Source: Ischnura elegans (lineage: Eukaryota > Arthropoda > Insecta > Odonata > Coenagrionidae). Taken from it: 64,000 bases of DNA. The stretch is taken from assembly GCF_921293095.1 (NCBI RefSeq), contig NC_060258.1:4960001-5024000 (forward strand). Direction: 5' to 3'. Both the position numbers and the translations under genes were made by a program. A model generated the notes under the pieces. It searched no databases. It saw only the letters and a program-made list of their open reading frames with translations, and was not told where the DNA came from. Shown here piece after piece: positions 23,148-34,359 of this stretch (positions within the stretch are counted from its first letter, which is position 1; each line of letters begins with the position of its first letter).

Positions 23148-24407
23148 CTATAAACGCCCCAAGTGGGAAAATCGGCATTCGGACAGCAGTAGGCATCTTG
23201 CGTAGTTGAACTGCGTGAGCTTTCTTCCTTGGTTATCCTTCATTCCCACGTGCCAACCCAAATTACCGTGGGGGTAGAGCAACGGATATTGGAACGGCTC
23301 CATAAGAGGACTCAAGAGGTCTATTGAGGACGGTCTTCGGTCACTCCTCTTCCATATTGTCAATTTCCTAGGATCGTATGCTGCGTCCTCCGTGCTCATG
23401 GCGGCGTGCACCTCGATACCAGTTTGTCTATCTCCAAGTCTCGGACCGTGAGTGGATCTGCTCGTCACTTCGAAAGTGAGGTGCGCGTCGATTGATGGCT
23501 CCGCACTCAGGCGACGGAATTCCTCGATGAACGGATTCACACTTGTGATGTAACAGTCAATTTCTTCAATGACGTCCGTGCTGAGCGTTCTTCCCAGCGC
23601 TATGTTTCTTCGTTCTTCGCCGTCGTCTATGTAAAGGCGACAGCGGTTCACGAACTGAGTATTACCTCCTCTCGTGGTGAACCTTTGCCCTCGAGCTTCC
23701 AGAGCGTGCACATGATGGTACATCCTACCTTCTATCTTAAAAAATGACAGCCCACTTGGGTGCCTGTACCCACCACTGACCTCTAGCGCGCAGAAGGCGA
23801 ACAGGTCGTTGTACGCTCGCGATCTACCCAAGAATGCTCTATTGGAATAAAACGGTGCGTCTAGGGAAGGCAGCCGCTGCACATTAAACGATCCCTCCCC
23901 GCAGCACCACTTTCTACGTTCCTTCTCCTCGTCGAAAAGCCTAGCGCCACAGTGAGAGCATCGATGCACGCCTTCTTCCCAAAGCGATACCCTCTTCAAC
24001 TTGAAAGGCGCGACGTCGTCCAGAGCCGCTCCATTCCAATAGGCCATGGGGCCATTGCTAACTATCTTTTTTCCGAGAGCAGCGGGAATGTGCCTCATGG
24101 TCTGTAAATCCGGATTACGCAACCTGTACCTCACCGACGTCTGCCGCGATGCCTCTGGATCGATCTCCTGCAATCGACTGATAGCAATCGTTTGAACCCT
24201 CGGATGCGTCGTTGCGTATTTCCTTACGGCTTCCCTGTTAACCTCCGGGTGCTCGGTAGCGTACTTTTGCACGGCTTCCCTGTGAACCTCCGGGTGATCG
24301 GCGGCGTACCTCCTCACGGCTTCCCTATTCACTTCTGGATTGTCTTGGCTGTAGCGACGAACTGAGCCCAGGTTAACGTCTGGTCTCTTTGTTGCATATT
24401 TTTTTTT
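23148..24407 (-). CDS. Helitron Rep-helicase, N-terminal part (repeats and zinc finger), ends at amber codon
   Basis: Open frame from an A9 run (24399-24407) to a TAG at 23148-23150. It begins with five or six copies of a ~14-residue repeat of the form KYATxHPEVNREAV, then a less regular repeat, then a zinc-finger-like cluster HRCSHCGARLF...KWCCGEG. After that comes the region typical of Helitron proteins upstream of the Rep domain (NDLFAFCALEVSGGY, SFFKIEGRMYHHVHAL). There is no ATG at the start of this frame. It overlaps the end of the protease-like ORF by a shift of one base at the A9 run, so it may be made by frameshifting there or be the result of one indel. After the TAG the same frame resumes as QAWQVEMFARYEEERL, which fits Helitron proteins without a gap. 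The identical TAG is present in the second copy. Confidence 0.85.
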   Translation of the reverse strand, partial: KKKYATKRPDVNLGSVRRYSQDNPEVNREAVRRYAADHPEVHREAVQKYATEHPEVNREAVRKYATTHPRVQTIAISRLQEIDPEASRQTSVRYRLRNPDLQTMRHIPAALGKKIVSNGPMAYWNGAALDDVAPFKLKRVSLWEEGVHRCSHCGARLFDEEKERRKWCCGEGSFNVQRLPSLDAPFYSNRAFLGRSRAYNDLFAFCALEVSGGYRHPSGLSFFKIEGRMYHHVHALEARGQRFTTRGGNTQFVNRCRLYIDDGEERRNIALGRTLSTDVIEEIDCYITSVNPFIEEFRRLSAEPSIDAHLTFEVTSRSTHGPRLGDRQTGIEVHAAMSTEDAAYDPRKLTIWKRSDRRPSSIDLLSPLMEPFQYPLLYPHGNLGWHVGMKDNQGRKLTQFNYARCLLLSECRFSHLGRL

Positions 24408-25306
24408 GCGGCCGCTACCTGCTCGTCTCTCGTGGTATCCAGTACCTTCGGTCTTCCGCGTTTGACCTTCTTGGGGCGACCCTTTCCTTTTCCGGTCACG
24501 GGAGGAGCAGTGAGTGGATTATCTAATGTAAATAATACGACAACAGGTTTCATGTGAAGCAGTTTGGGATCCTGAGTGATGCTGCTCCGTGAATGAATAC
24601 CTGTAATTTCCGTAGCGGCGATCGTCCTTTGGCTACATGCTGCAGAAGAGGAAACGTCCGCTGGGCGTGTGAAAATGAGCCGTGTAATGGTGTATTGGTT
24701 TTGATCAGGGCTGTAATTGTTAGATGAAAGAAGCATAGAGGCCAGAGATGCGTACGTGTGGCATTTAAACAAGCTGGCCCTACCGTCGCCACAGGTTCGG
24801 TAGTCGTAGTCCACAGCATGAGAGTCGAATAAGTAAATGTTGCCACATCGGCGCCAAAAGCTAACTGAACGGAGACGACCGGTGAAAATGAAAGCAATGT
24901 CATTTTGGGTTTGTGATAGGAGGTTCTCAAGGACATGTGATAGTGACCTGACGTATTCCTCGACATCTGAGATAGTGAGCGGATAAATGCCGTAGTGCAC
25001 GTCTGATACGGCGATGTGGACTACGTTTCCCATTACCTTTAACACCTGGGGTAATTCTTCCGGGAAAAGGTAACGTTCTACGCCCCCAATTGAATCATCT
25101 CGCAAAGTTCTATATATCCGGTTTCCGCAGAAAAGGAGTGAATTTATTACGTCCGTATTGAATTTTCCGTCGATGAAGCCCCAAACTGCCGCGCAGGAGG
25201 AGTTCACTACACATTGTGAACCTGCACTCCAACCGAAAAGGTCGTAGTTGCCCTGATGGATAGACCCCGCAGCAACGCAGGAGAACCCCCTAGAGCGCGT
25301 ATGCAT
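24329..25306 (-). CDS. C76-like cysteine protease (deubiquitinase-type) ORF of the Helitron
   Basis: A 325-residue frame from the first ATG (MHTRSRGFSC). The open frame extends a further 49 codons upstream without an ATG and crosses a possible splice acceptor at about 25419, so there may be a 5' exon. The domain shows GSIHQGN (Gln18), GSQCVVNS (Cys32) and LFDSHAVD (Asp161, His163). The order and spacing of Gln, Cys and Asp-x-His resemble the catalytic set of the herpesvirus tegument deubiquitinases (peptidase family C76), which also occurs in eukaryotic mobile elements. A basic AT-hook-like linker GKGRPKKVKRGRPK follows, then DNA-binding-type repeats in the next frame. It overlaps the zinc-finger frame at an A9 run and was probably once one fused protein with Rep-helicase. 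Function in transposition is unknown; processing the polyprotein or removing ubiquitin are guesses. Confidence 0.7.
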   Translation of the reverse strand: MHTRSRGFSCVAAGSIHQGNYDLFGWSAGSQCVVNSSCAAVWGFIDGKFNTDVINSLLFCGNRIYRTLRDDSIGGVERYLFPEELPQVLKVMGNVVHIAVSDVHYGIYPLTISDVEEYVRSLSHVLENLLSQTQNDIAFIFTGRLRSVSFWRRCGNIYLFDSHAVDYDYRTCGDGRASLFKCHTYASLASMLLSSNNYSPDQNQYTITRLIFTRPADVSSSAACSQRTIAATEITGIHSRSSITQDPKLLHMKPVVVLFTLDNPLTAPPVTGKGKGRPKKVKRGRPKVLDTTRDEQVAAAKKNMQQRDQTLTWAQFVATAKTIQK

Positions 25307-25453
25307 CGCGGAAGGTGAAAAAAGTATCAGAGGCAGATTGTGTTTATACTCACTTATTGGAAGAGACTGTTGGATGTAAGGAAATTCAAACACCTGGATA
25401 GGGAGTCCTCGGTATAACCTGTAAATGATTATTGCAATATCACAGTGAAACAA

Positions 25454-27467
25454 ATATTGAAGTACTGGATAGGAACTGAGTTCGTTAAAAGTACTGCGAA
25501 AAACCGATCAGCGTTAGCTATTCACGTCAATAACTGAATTTGTACGAATAATGCAATGTACTCCAGTGGCCATAGCTGAAGTGGAAATAATAGCTGGAAT
25601 AAACTTTAATACAAGAACTCAGAAAAGAAAGGGAAACGTTATGAAGTGCATGCATGAAGACCTTGTGGCGTATTCCGATCAAAGAAGGTAATGAGGTATG
25701 TTTTCATTTGGAAAACCTGTTGGAAAATGTAATTATCTCAATATGAAAGTTTTAACAGAGAAAATACGTTTGTACACGGCACAGATAAGTGAATTTGGCG
25801 ACATTGATACGTTGGTGAAGGGGTAGAGGTGAGCTACTGCGTGAATGAATGATTCAAAGTGTAAGGAAAAGCGAAAAATGAAACAATGGAATGTACGAAG
25901 AAACGTAATCGTCAATGTAGTCAGAGCGTAGGGAAATAACGGGAAAGGAGGGAAACGCCTTGGAGACTGAACGACACATCCGAATAAAAGTAAGGGCACT
26001 TACAAGGATATAGGGAGAAAGGAAGGTAAATGAGTAACAATGCAGCCGATGATCAAAATGTTAGGCAATATTTCTCAGGTGTTTGTCATTAGCATAACGC
26101 AAGTGCTTCATCAGTACGATGACAATTGAAGAAGGGAAGGTGAAGGTCTGAATAATACAACATGAGCAGGCATGGACAGGAATGTCCCAGTTTTGAGTGT
26201 ATTAAGGGCACACCGTAAAAAATGGAAGGAGCGTGATATTTATGTGAGAGACATGCACGTCAAAGAATCAGCTCTTGTAGAACGTGAAGAAGTGAATACA
26301 TATCTGTGTGACGACGTATAAGATGTAAAGAAAATGGAATTGAAATGAATGTTAATTTTTTGTCGTGTACAGTAACAGTAATCACAAGTTACAGGAAAGA
26401 AATGGGAAAGGAAAATGATCATTACGCGACAAGGACACACCTAAGGGAATTCAGTTGGCGTCAATGATTTCCCTACAACTAAAATAATCAACTGGATATG
26501 AATAGATTGCAAATTCGATGGAAGTCAGCGACAGTGATGTCATTTGCTTTACGAGGAAGGGTAGCAATACGATATCCCCCTATAGAGGCAACGTCATGTG
26601 TCATTTTGGAGAGCAATGAACGGCAGTGTTCCGTTTCGAGGTACTAGTCCAGGAAATGAAGGAAGGTGTTTGTCTAGCAAATTCTTATAAGCGAATGGAT
26701 TTACTGGAAATGTTAACAGCAGGTAGGGAGTAGACCAAGGATCGAAATCTAAATCATTTGGAAGGGCGCGGAACTACAAATTTTAGAAAATGTAGGTCAT
26801 ACGCGAAGGAAACCTTAGGAATGTAATTGTTTGATATCCTTTGACAACGAAAACGAACCGAGAGACGCCATCTCAATGTAAAGCTTTTGTTTTGAAAGAC
26901 TAAATTCTAGAAAATCATATCGAGTGACGAAGACTGGAATTTTCGCTTAAAAATTAAGTACCAATAATTTCATTTTTTTAAGAATCTATTTTAAGATACT
27001 TCCAAACGATCTTAATGATCTGAACGATGATAATGTAAGCAAGTCATTACAAAAAAGAGTTCTGTCCCTACTTTTTCTACGAAAACATCAGTGATAAGAA
27101 CAACATAACTAACACCGTAGCTACAATTGATCGTGTTCCCTTAAATTTCCCTAAATGAAGTAGCTATCAACGAATGATAGTGTTATTAATTTAAATTACT
27201 TAATTTTGAAAATTTTTGATGTTAAAAAAAGAACGGATGTTATGTAATTGCGTAGAAAATGCACTTTTGATCTAAGTAAGTGAAGCGCACTAGAAAAAAG
27301 AATAAATGTTTGGGTAACGAATTTTAGCATAACATTCATTTTGCTCAATAGTAAAAAATTCGGAAATTACTACGTTTTGCACATTTTGACCTTTCTTTCC
27401 TGGACTATATGGATAAATGAAGTAATTTCCTTCGTAAACACATTTCTAAACGCTAAAATTCAGGATG
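25454..27467. other. AT-rich DNA, no gene seen; should hold the Helitron 5' end
   Basis: About 2 kb with low complexity, stop-rich in all frames, without recognised motifs. The Helitron 5' terminus and any 5' exon of the protease gene should lie here or just beyond, but I could not place either. Confidence 0.5.
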
Positions 27468-27567
27468 ATGATGAGTAACGCTTCATGTAGTACGTTATGC
27501 ATTCGGGAAGCGACACTGATAGGTATTAATAAATTCATTGCGCGAGGTGCATATTGTAATAACGCTG

Positions 27568-28616
27568 AAGCCCGTATGACACTTCCCAATTTATTGGCCA
27601 ATTGGATTGTGGACCCACTGACACACACCAATTCCTATCCCAATATCCATTTCACAATATGGGACACTATTTATTGCCCAATCTGGAATTTAGAACAGGT
27701 TCTATTTTCTCGCGGCCAATCTCCAATCAGAAATCAGTCTTCTCGACTACTAGTGCCCAAAACTAGAAGCTCTTGGCAAAGCATTCGGTTTGGCTATTAA
27801 GGCCGCTTTACACGTGAAGGATCATTCGAATGACCATCATTAACCGTGTATAACGGAAAATTCCTGCATTCGAATGAAATTTCAGGCCTGTTCTAATTTG
27901 CTTGAATGATATGAGCGCACGGCGTCCATCTTGCCATTGGCATCCACCTCGGAATTTTAATATAATAGATAAAAACTTTGGAAGCATAGCAACCCATGAA
28001 ATAGCTCAAATAATTAATATGTACTTTGAGAGAACATAAATTCACGAACATCAACTATGTAAAGTCGGTAATTCGGAAATTACATTTCGGATATTTAATG
28101 AATAAAAACGTCGTGTTTCTCCTCGATTGCGTCGACATTTGGTTTAATTTACATTTATTAAACTATATTTCATGATTTGAGAGCAAAAATGTCGGGTGAA
28201 AGTCCCAATTAATGACACAATCTCTGTTTATTCGATGAACTCATTGCAGCCAAAACGAGCCGCTACGTTATCTTGGCTCACGTATGGGATCACAATATTG
28301 CCTATCTGTAATCATTCAAGGAACTCACCCGAATGAAATTTCGAGAAAATCTTTGCAACCCCTCGAAATAGTTATTAATTTTACAATTATTATGCCACCT
28401 CCCATTCTGTACCTCATTTGCAATCAATCTGCGTTTTCAGATGCTCTTTTGTCATTTTGGGTTATGTGGCGTTCTCTAGCGGGATATTAGAACACTTGAA
28501 CGGCCAATATTGGTGTAAATATTGTTACGTGTCGTACGATGCGTAAGGCCCAATATTTAAACCAATATTTCGCGCCGATATATTGGGCAATACATTGGGA
28601 AGTGTCACACGGGCTT
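27568..28616. mobile_element. Possible DNA transposon remnant with ~23 bp inverted ends
   Basis: The left end aagcccgtatgacacttccc (27568 on) and the right end gggaagtgtcacacgggctt (ending 28616) are inverted copies with one mismatch over about 23 bp, enclosing 1.05 kb. Several further CCCAAT/ATTGGG boxes lie just inside both ends. No matching target-site duplication is visible in the flanks and no transposase is encoded, so this may be a non-autonomous element or two nested ones. A second typical-looking boundary, ggccgctttacacg, lies inside at about 27801. Confidence 0.5.
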
Positions 28617-28907
28617 AAGGGTAGTGACACGCTCGTAACACTGCAAGAATATCGGATGAATGATATGGGAATTCCATTCGAAAGATGTTCGGTATGAATT
28701 TTCGGTTTTAAACATGTATTTCGATTAATCGCGGTATGTTTTTTTGGAGAGAGAGTTAAATATGCAAATGGATAGTGATGAGAGTAAAGTAAATATTTAA
28801 CTTCCACACATTTCTAATTACTTAAGTACCGACCCGGTTTCGACACGTAATCTCATTATCACGGTAGAAAATTGGCATTCCTCGTTCTACGCATACACCG
28901 TCCAGCA

Positions 28908-29110
28908 AGGGAAGGGTGGGGTGGAATGGATGAAAAGGGAGTGGGGGAGACACTTTGACTAAAAAGGTGGGTAATAGCGAATGTGTTTGAAGGAAAGGGT
29001 AGGAATAATCGCATTTACGTAATCCCTCGTCCCCCCTCCTTACCTATTACCCAAGTTTTTATTGAAACTGTCTCTCCCACTCCCTTTTCATCCTTTCCAC
29101 CACACCCTTC
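28908..29110. repeat. Fold-back (long hairpin) element
   Basis: About 70 bp at 28908-28977 (including gatgaaaagggagtggggga) recurs as its reverse complement at about 29043-29110, with a 65 bp loop between. Arm identity is high with a few mismatches, so the transcript or single strand could form a long stem. No coding content. Confidence 0.7.
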
Positions 29111-29134
29111 TCTTACTTGAAGGTATATATGGAA

Positions 29135-29349
29135 CATGTAAGCAGGGGCGGATCCAGGATTTCTTTCTGGGAGGGGCACAAGCAAGGCTGTATCCAGGAT
29201 TTTGTTCAGGGGGGGGCACAAGGATACCTTGTTATACAAAACGAACGAAATTATAATGGGACCGTATTAAAAATCTATCATATTTTTAAGGGTCTGGGGG
29301 GGCACGTGCCCCCGTGCCCCCCCCCCCTGGATCCGCCTATGCATGTAAG
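29135..29349. mobile_element. hAT-type MITE with 8 bp target-site duplication
   Basis: The element body is 29143-29341 (199 bp). It starts CAGGGGCGGATCCAGG and ends CCTGGATCCGCCTATG, near-perfect terminal inverted repeats. It is flanked on both sides by CATGTAAG (29135-29142 and 29342-29349). An 8 bp duplication and CAGGGGCGGA-type ends are characteristic of the hAT superfamily. An inner partial copy of the left end lies at about 29183-29222. It is too short to code for a transposase. Confidence 0.85.
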
Positions 29350-30700
29350 GCCAAATTCGTACCTTGATAATGACAGTGCGGGTGGAGAACGAGTCGATAC
29401 TTAAGTAAATGACATTGTGTGTCAGTTTATGAGTTAAGGTTATTCTCATGGATATTAAACATTTCTAGAAAACACGCCGGACACTGATAAATTGATATAG
29501 CTCGTAAATGCTATTTTGTTCACATGAAGTAAGCTCTCATGCGTAGATTCAAATGTGAAGTGAGGTAAGCGGTAACTTTTACCTTCTTCATAAATAACAT
29601 ATCCACACAGACAAACTTAATGAGTAGGTGAACGAGACCTCAGGCAACTATGACGGAATAGCCCGTGGTATTAGATGAGATGACATTCGAGCACGGGGGA
29701 TAAGGTGACATTGAAAATAATAATCGTTATGAGAATTCACAAGTTCACCTGACATTGAATGTGGTGATTCGTACCCCCGAAAAACTCCCCCCCTCATACG
29801 GAAGATGCTGCTATATGTCCCCGGAGCAGTCAACCGCATATATCGCCTCACAAGTAAGCTCACTTATGTCAGGCAAACATAACCACTGGCCCCACCACTC
29901 GTGCTCAAAACATCCCTCTCCACGCTGCAGAGCTCAACAGCCGACCGCTCCACCCCGACCACCGACGGAAGTGGCCTTCCTTCGGTTACCCTCGTAACTT
30001 AGGCAGTCGGGACAGAAGAGGAGTAGAATTTCAAATAAAATTCGAGCGTAAATGTGAAGGGATGTTATGCCAAGTAGCAATATCATTCGCCAATGGTTAA
30101 TTTCGATGAATACCCCTTTCAAGGAAAGTAATTGTGATTCAGTATTTCTTACAATGAAAGTAATTGGGATGCGTTAATTGAATATAATTATAAATTAACC
30201 ACCGTGCAGGTTAGTTGAATGAATATGAATGTACTCTCGCGAAAAGGAAAGGAATGTACGGAATCCGGATTGTATCTCTTTCTGCAGTAACTCTTTAACT
30301 AAAGGGACCTGACAATGTTAATTCAAATTCGCTGTAATACGTAATGGATATCCGAAATGATATCAATTACGACGATTGGTTACGTTAAAATATCCATATC
30401 CACATGGATGCACTGCCTATTCATTTATACGCCATTGGTAAATGAATGTGAATAACAAGTGTGCCACACGTGTGCAACAAGGGCGCCACCCCGCACCGCG
30501 GCGCCGCTGAAGTACGGCCCGCACCACTTACTGGAGACTTCCCCTCCACCCCCTCCCCTCCCTCGGCAATGACTTTGCTCTTTGGTATGCAGCGCTGTCT
30601 TGTAACACGTGTAATCTAGTAACGGAATAAAATTTTCATGGTATATCATAACAGTCGTATCACAGAAACATTGTCAATTAGGTCAAATTAATTTGCAGCT
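29350..30700. other. AT-rich DNA, no gene supported
   Basis: About 1.35 kb without a supported gene. A segment at about 29750-29960 weakly resembles 33950-34160 (both have cggaag...ctcac...cactggc in the same order), suggesting an old dispersed repeat. Around 30480-30560 there is a GC-rich pocket with no recognisable content. Confidence 0.5.
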
Positions 30701-30829
30701 ATTGTTTTGCAGTATTTTTACTCTAAATCAGTAAATATATATCTGCCATTTCTTAGAGCTGCGTCTTTCCGCCCACTAAATTTAGTTACTGACGAAGGCT
30801 TCCCGTTGCCTTTCATACCCACATACCTA

Positions 30830-32720
30830 ATTCAAGTGAACGAAGGAGGACCGAAGGCAAGGGGATTTTTTCGCCTCTTGGGGTACAAACGCCCGAGGGC
30901 CCGACAATTAGCCGGGTCTCCGAAAGACCACGCGAGAATCGTGTGTCAGCGATCCATAATTCTTCATTCAGACGTTTTGCAAAATAAAATTTTGTTCGTT
31001 TCTCGAAAAATATGAATCAAGTTTTGAATTGTTCGTCTTCAGAACAGCGGTTAGAATTTTTAACTGAAATTCTGCGATCAATTTTAACGTATTTAAGGAT
31101 TTTCGCCCCGACGTCAGTATGAAGAGAAGAGGAACGACAGACCCTTCGATAAGTTACGAAGCTATGAATTCCATCAAACCGAATGTATCCATAACAATAC
31201 AGAGTTTGACAATAAAAACCAAACCAGCAATCACCTTCGTAAAAGGAATCATACCTTCGATGAAAGTTACCGAACTCACTATCGTATTGAACTGTATCCG
31301 TTATTTTTACAAAACACTTTTCTGCCATGCAAATACCACTGTCATCATAGTCTCAGTGTCGCTAGTCATCAGTATGGTTTGCACGTGAAGTAGGTCGTTG
31401 TACTTTTGATTGACTAGAGAAACCTAAGTTTGGTCGTCAACTCATTAAAATCGAAAATAATCAAAGAGAAGAAAATTCTCGCGCAAGTAGCTGTAAATAG
31501 CATCGCTTAGTCAAACTACATAAACGAATGACTACGATATAAGTTAAAGACGGGAGAGCAGAGCCATTCTTTCAAAATGTGAACATGCAATAAAAGGAAT
31601 GTCTCTCACTGTAGTTTGTAATGCGCGCCTCAGCTGTAGGAAGGGTGAAACGGTCATGATAAATAAGTCACAGAAATGCACTAAGAGCGAGGAACTTGCG
31701 TTGAACATGAAAACGGTGAATATATACGTCAATGTACCGTACAACGCTTTCTTAGAAAGTGAAATGATGGCAGTTGGTGACAATGTTTTCCGTTTTCCTG
31801 CGCAATGAACTTAAGACTAAGTGATGGACAAATTCAACGATGATAGTCCACGGCATGGACCGTCGGTTAGGCAAAACACCTTCCTTACGTGCGGTCAACC
31901 AATACAATTTGAATTTTTACTTTGTGCTAAAGTATTTGTTACTTAAGATATGGATGGGGAACTAATGAAACATTTATTCCATTTTAATTACACGTCCAAA
32001 TTTCGAGGGTAGATTTACCGTTCTTTTCAACGGAGTTGTTATTTGCATATACAGCTAACGCGTGATGGTGTTTATTGGAAGAAAACATTTTCTAATGCAA
32101 TGTTGATTACAACAGGTATGCGCTACATTCACTTCTGCAATCGTCTTCAGAGCAGCGGTTACAAGTTTTAACTAAAATTCTGCGATTTATTTTCAAGTTT
32201 TTAAGGATTTACGGCCCGACAACAACAAGAGCATTTTTGCTGCTTATATCAGTTGATATTGACGCTAGAAATTCTTTTAAATTTGAAAATTGTCATAACG
32301 AAACGAAGAATTCAATTTCAAGAACAAAATTTACGGTCAGACAACAATTACCCACATACCTTTTTCAAGCGAAGGAAGGAGGAACGAATGACGGAGGGCC
32401 CTGCTATTAGACGGGTGTCCGAACGCCCACGCGAGCAGCGCGGGTCAGTGGTCAATAATTGTTAATCCAGCCGTTTTGAAAAATAAATATTTGTTCATTT
32501 CTCGAAATATATTAATCAAGAATTGAATTGTTCGTCTTCACAGCAGGGGTTACAAGTTTAAACTGTAAATCTGCGATCAATTGTTACGTTTTTAAGGATT
32601 TTCGCCCCGACGTCGACAAGAACCTTTTCGATGCTAATATCTGCTGATATTGACGCTAGAACTCCGTTCAAAATTTGAAAATTCTCATGATTAATCGAAG
32701 AAATCAATTCAAGACTGAAA
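30830..32720. repeat. Diverged satellite-like repeats (first cluster)
   Basis: At least three copies of a ~380-430 bp unit marked by gttcgtttctcgaaaaatat followed by tcgtcttcagagcagcgg (31030, 32144, 32532) and ttctgcgatcaattttaacg. Each is preceded by a GC-rich stretch ending in cacgcgag...gggtcagtgg. Copies differ by 10-25 percent by eye. Small open frames here differ from copy to copy and are not annotated. Confidence 0.7.
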
Positions 32721-34359
32721 CAACGTTTATGACATTTAAGTATTAAAGGTTATACTTTTAAGTAGGCGTTATAAAATTTCTTGGAAGTATATGTTTTCAC
32801 AAAACGTAAACAATAACGTGGAGGGGGAGAAATGAACGCAAATGAAACGATACTGTGAAACTGTGTAGCAGGATAAGGTGGGGAAAATTGCGCTATGATA
32901 TTTGAGAAGAAAATGTACACTTAGAGCGCATGAAAGAGTATGTGCTCGCCAAAAAATATTGCAACACGATTTATAGTTTTTTAAATATCTTTATATTTCA
33001 TTTCCAAAAAGAAAAGTTTATCGATTTTGAAATCTCTATGCCGAACACGCCGAAAAAAAATGTACGTGGTGACCTGTAATTAGTCATATACTCCTAATTT
33101 TTTCATATCATTAAAATAGGTTGAACACGTTATAAAGCAGGGGTAACTGTTTGCGCCATTTGCATCTATGTATTCCATGAGGACTTTCATCTGTATATGG
33201 AAAGCAAGGACTAACTATTGACAAGTTGTTAATAGTGTGCCGGTCACTGCGAGGATATAACGGGACAAAAATTCAGCTGAGTTTGATGAAAGAAGTTTTA
33301 AAAAGTAAATGACGCGGTTTAGGTTAATGATATTTTTTGACGTAAATGAATATACCAGTGTGACCGAGGGAACGAAATTGCGCGATGTGACAAGCGTACG
33401 AAAGTGCAGTCAAATTTTTGTCGTGTAAATCGGTGAGTTGCTAGAATGCAAGGATGGGAGATCACAAAATATCCCGTGCTATATTCCCAAATTGTGACTC
33501 TCACAATTTCAACGAATGTTTTTATTGATAACATACGCTATGATGTGACCTATATAAACGGCCTCAGTGCAAGGTCAGGAATACTAAAAGAAGACAATGC
33601 ACCAACTATCACCAATTAATCATTCTAGTCATCAGATATGAGAAAATACCTTTGCGATAGACCTTGTATGCCTCAAAGTTTGACGAAATAAAGAAAACGG
33701 TTATGAAAATTAACTACTGTCATTTTGAGTGTGATGGACATTGTTGTTGTTAGTATTTATAGTCAATGAATGATATTGGAAACGGGTCAATAATCAGTAA
33801 TCGATTTCACAACGTTGAACTACATAAAGTTGAAAAGAATTTCCACAGTTAAGTACATATCTCGGAATCGCGGGCGACATCGGAGGAAGTATAATTTCTT
33901 CGCCAAACGTAACGTGGCATCCACCGCAATAACAAAATAGAGAGAAATCGTTGTACTAACCAGAAATCAGTGCGGTGATTTACAGCCCCAAGACACGTCC
34001 CTTCTCACACGGAAGAATCTGCGCGAAGTTCCTGGAAAAGGCAACTGCAGGTATTTACCCCACAGATAAGTTCACTTCACTCAATGCAAATGAGAGGACA
34101 CTGGCACAAAGGATGCGTTTCTCTCGAGTACTGATTTGGAAGTGACGCCCTGCTCTCACTTGCCACCCTCAACACCTTCCCCCCCCCCCTGCGTGTTGAA
34201 AAGCACCCATTCCACGCCCTACCTCGCTACAGCCAACCAATCCTAGCCAACGCGACGTCAACGCGACATCGTTCGCTGTCTTTGAATGTAACATTATCGT
34301 AATGCAATTGTCTACGAATGTTTTAAAACGAGGAATGGATACAAAATGATGTTACGTAT
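32721..34359. other. AT-rich DNA, no gene supported
   Basis: A TATA-like box (tatataaacg near 33553) and an AATAAA near 33687 lie 130 bp apart, but the frame between them is only 14 codons, so I do not call a gene. The rest is featureless except for the weak resemblance of 33950-34160 to 29750-29960. Confidence 0.5.

Larger units (their letters stand above)
17559..25453 (-). mobile_element. Helitron (rolling-circle DNA transposon), copy 1
   Basis: A minus-strand Helitron. The 3' end is placed at 17559, where it shares the terminal hairpins with the array units. It carries, in minus-strand order, a protease-like ORF (24329-25306), a zinc-finger/Rep/PIF1-helicase frame (19872-24407) and a 278-bp repeat block. 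A putative spliced gene lies on the opposite strand at 17679-18252. The 5' end could not be found: no TCTATA-type start is recognisable to the right of the protease ORF, so 25453 is only the limit of the open frame. The same sequence recurs at 57523-64000, offset 39,964 bp; the only difference I noticed in the shared 6.4 kb is one silent change in Rep. Coding parts are clearly more GC-rich than the flanking DNA at 25.5-30 kb. Confidence 0.88.

Noticed and set aside
33553-33692. A small gene between a TATA-like box and AATAAA.
   Set aside because: The only frame is 14 codons; the signals are expected by chance in AT-rich DNA.
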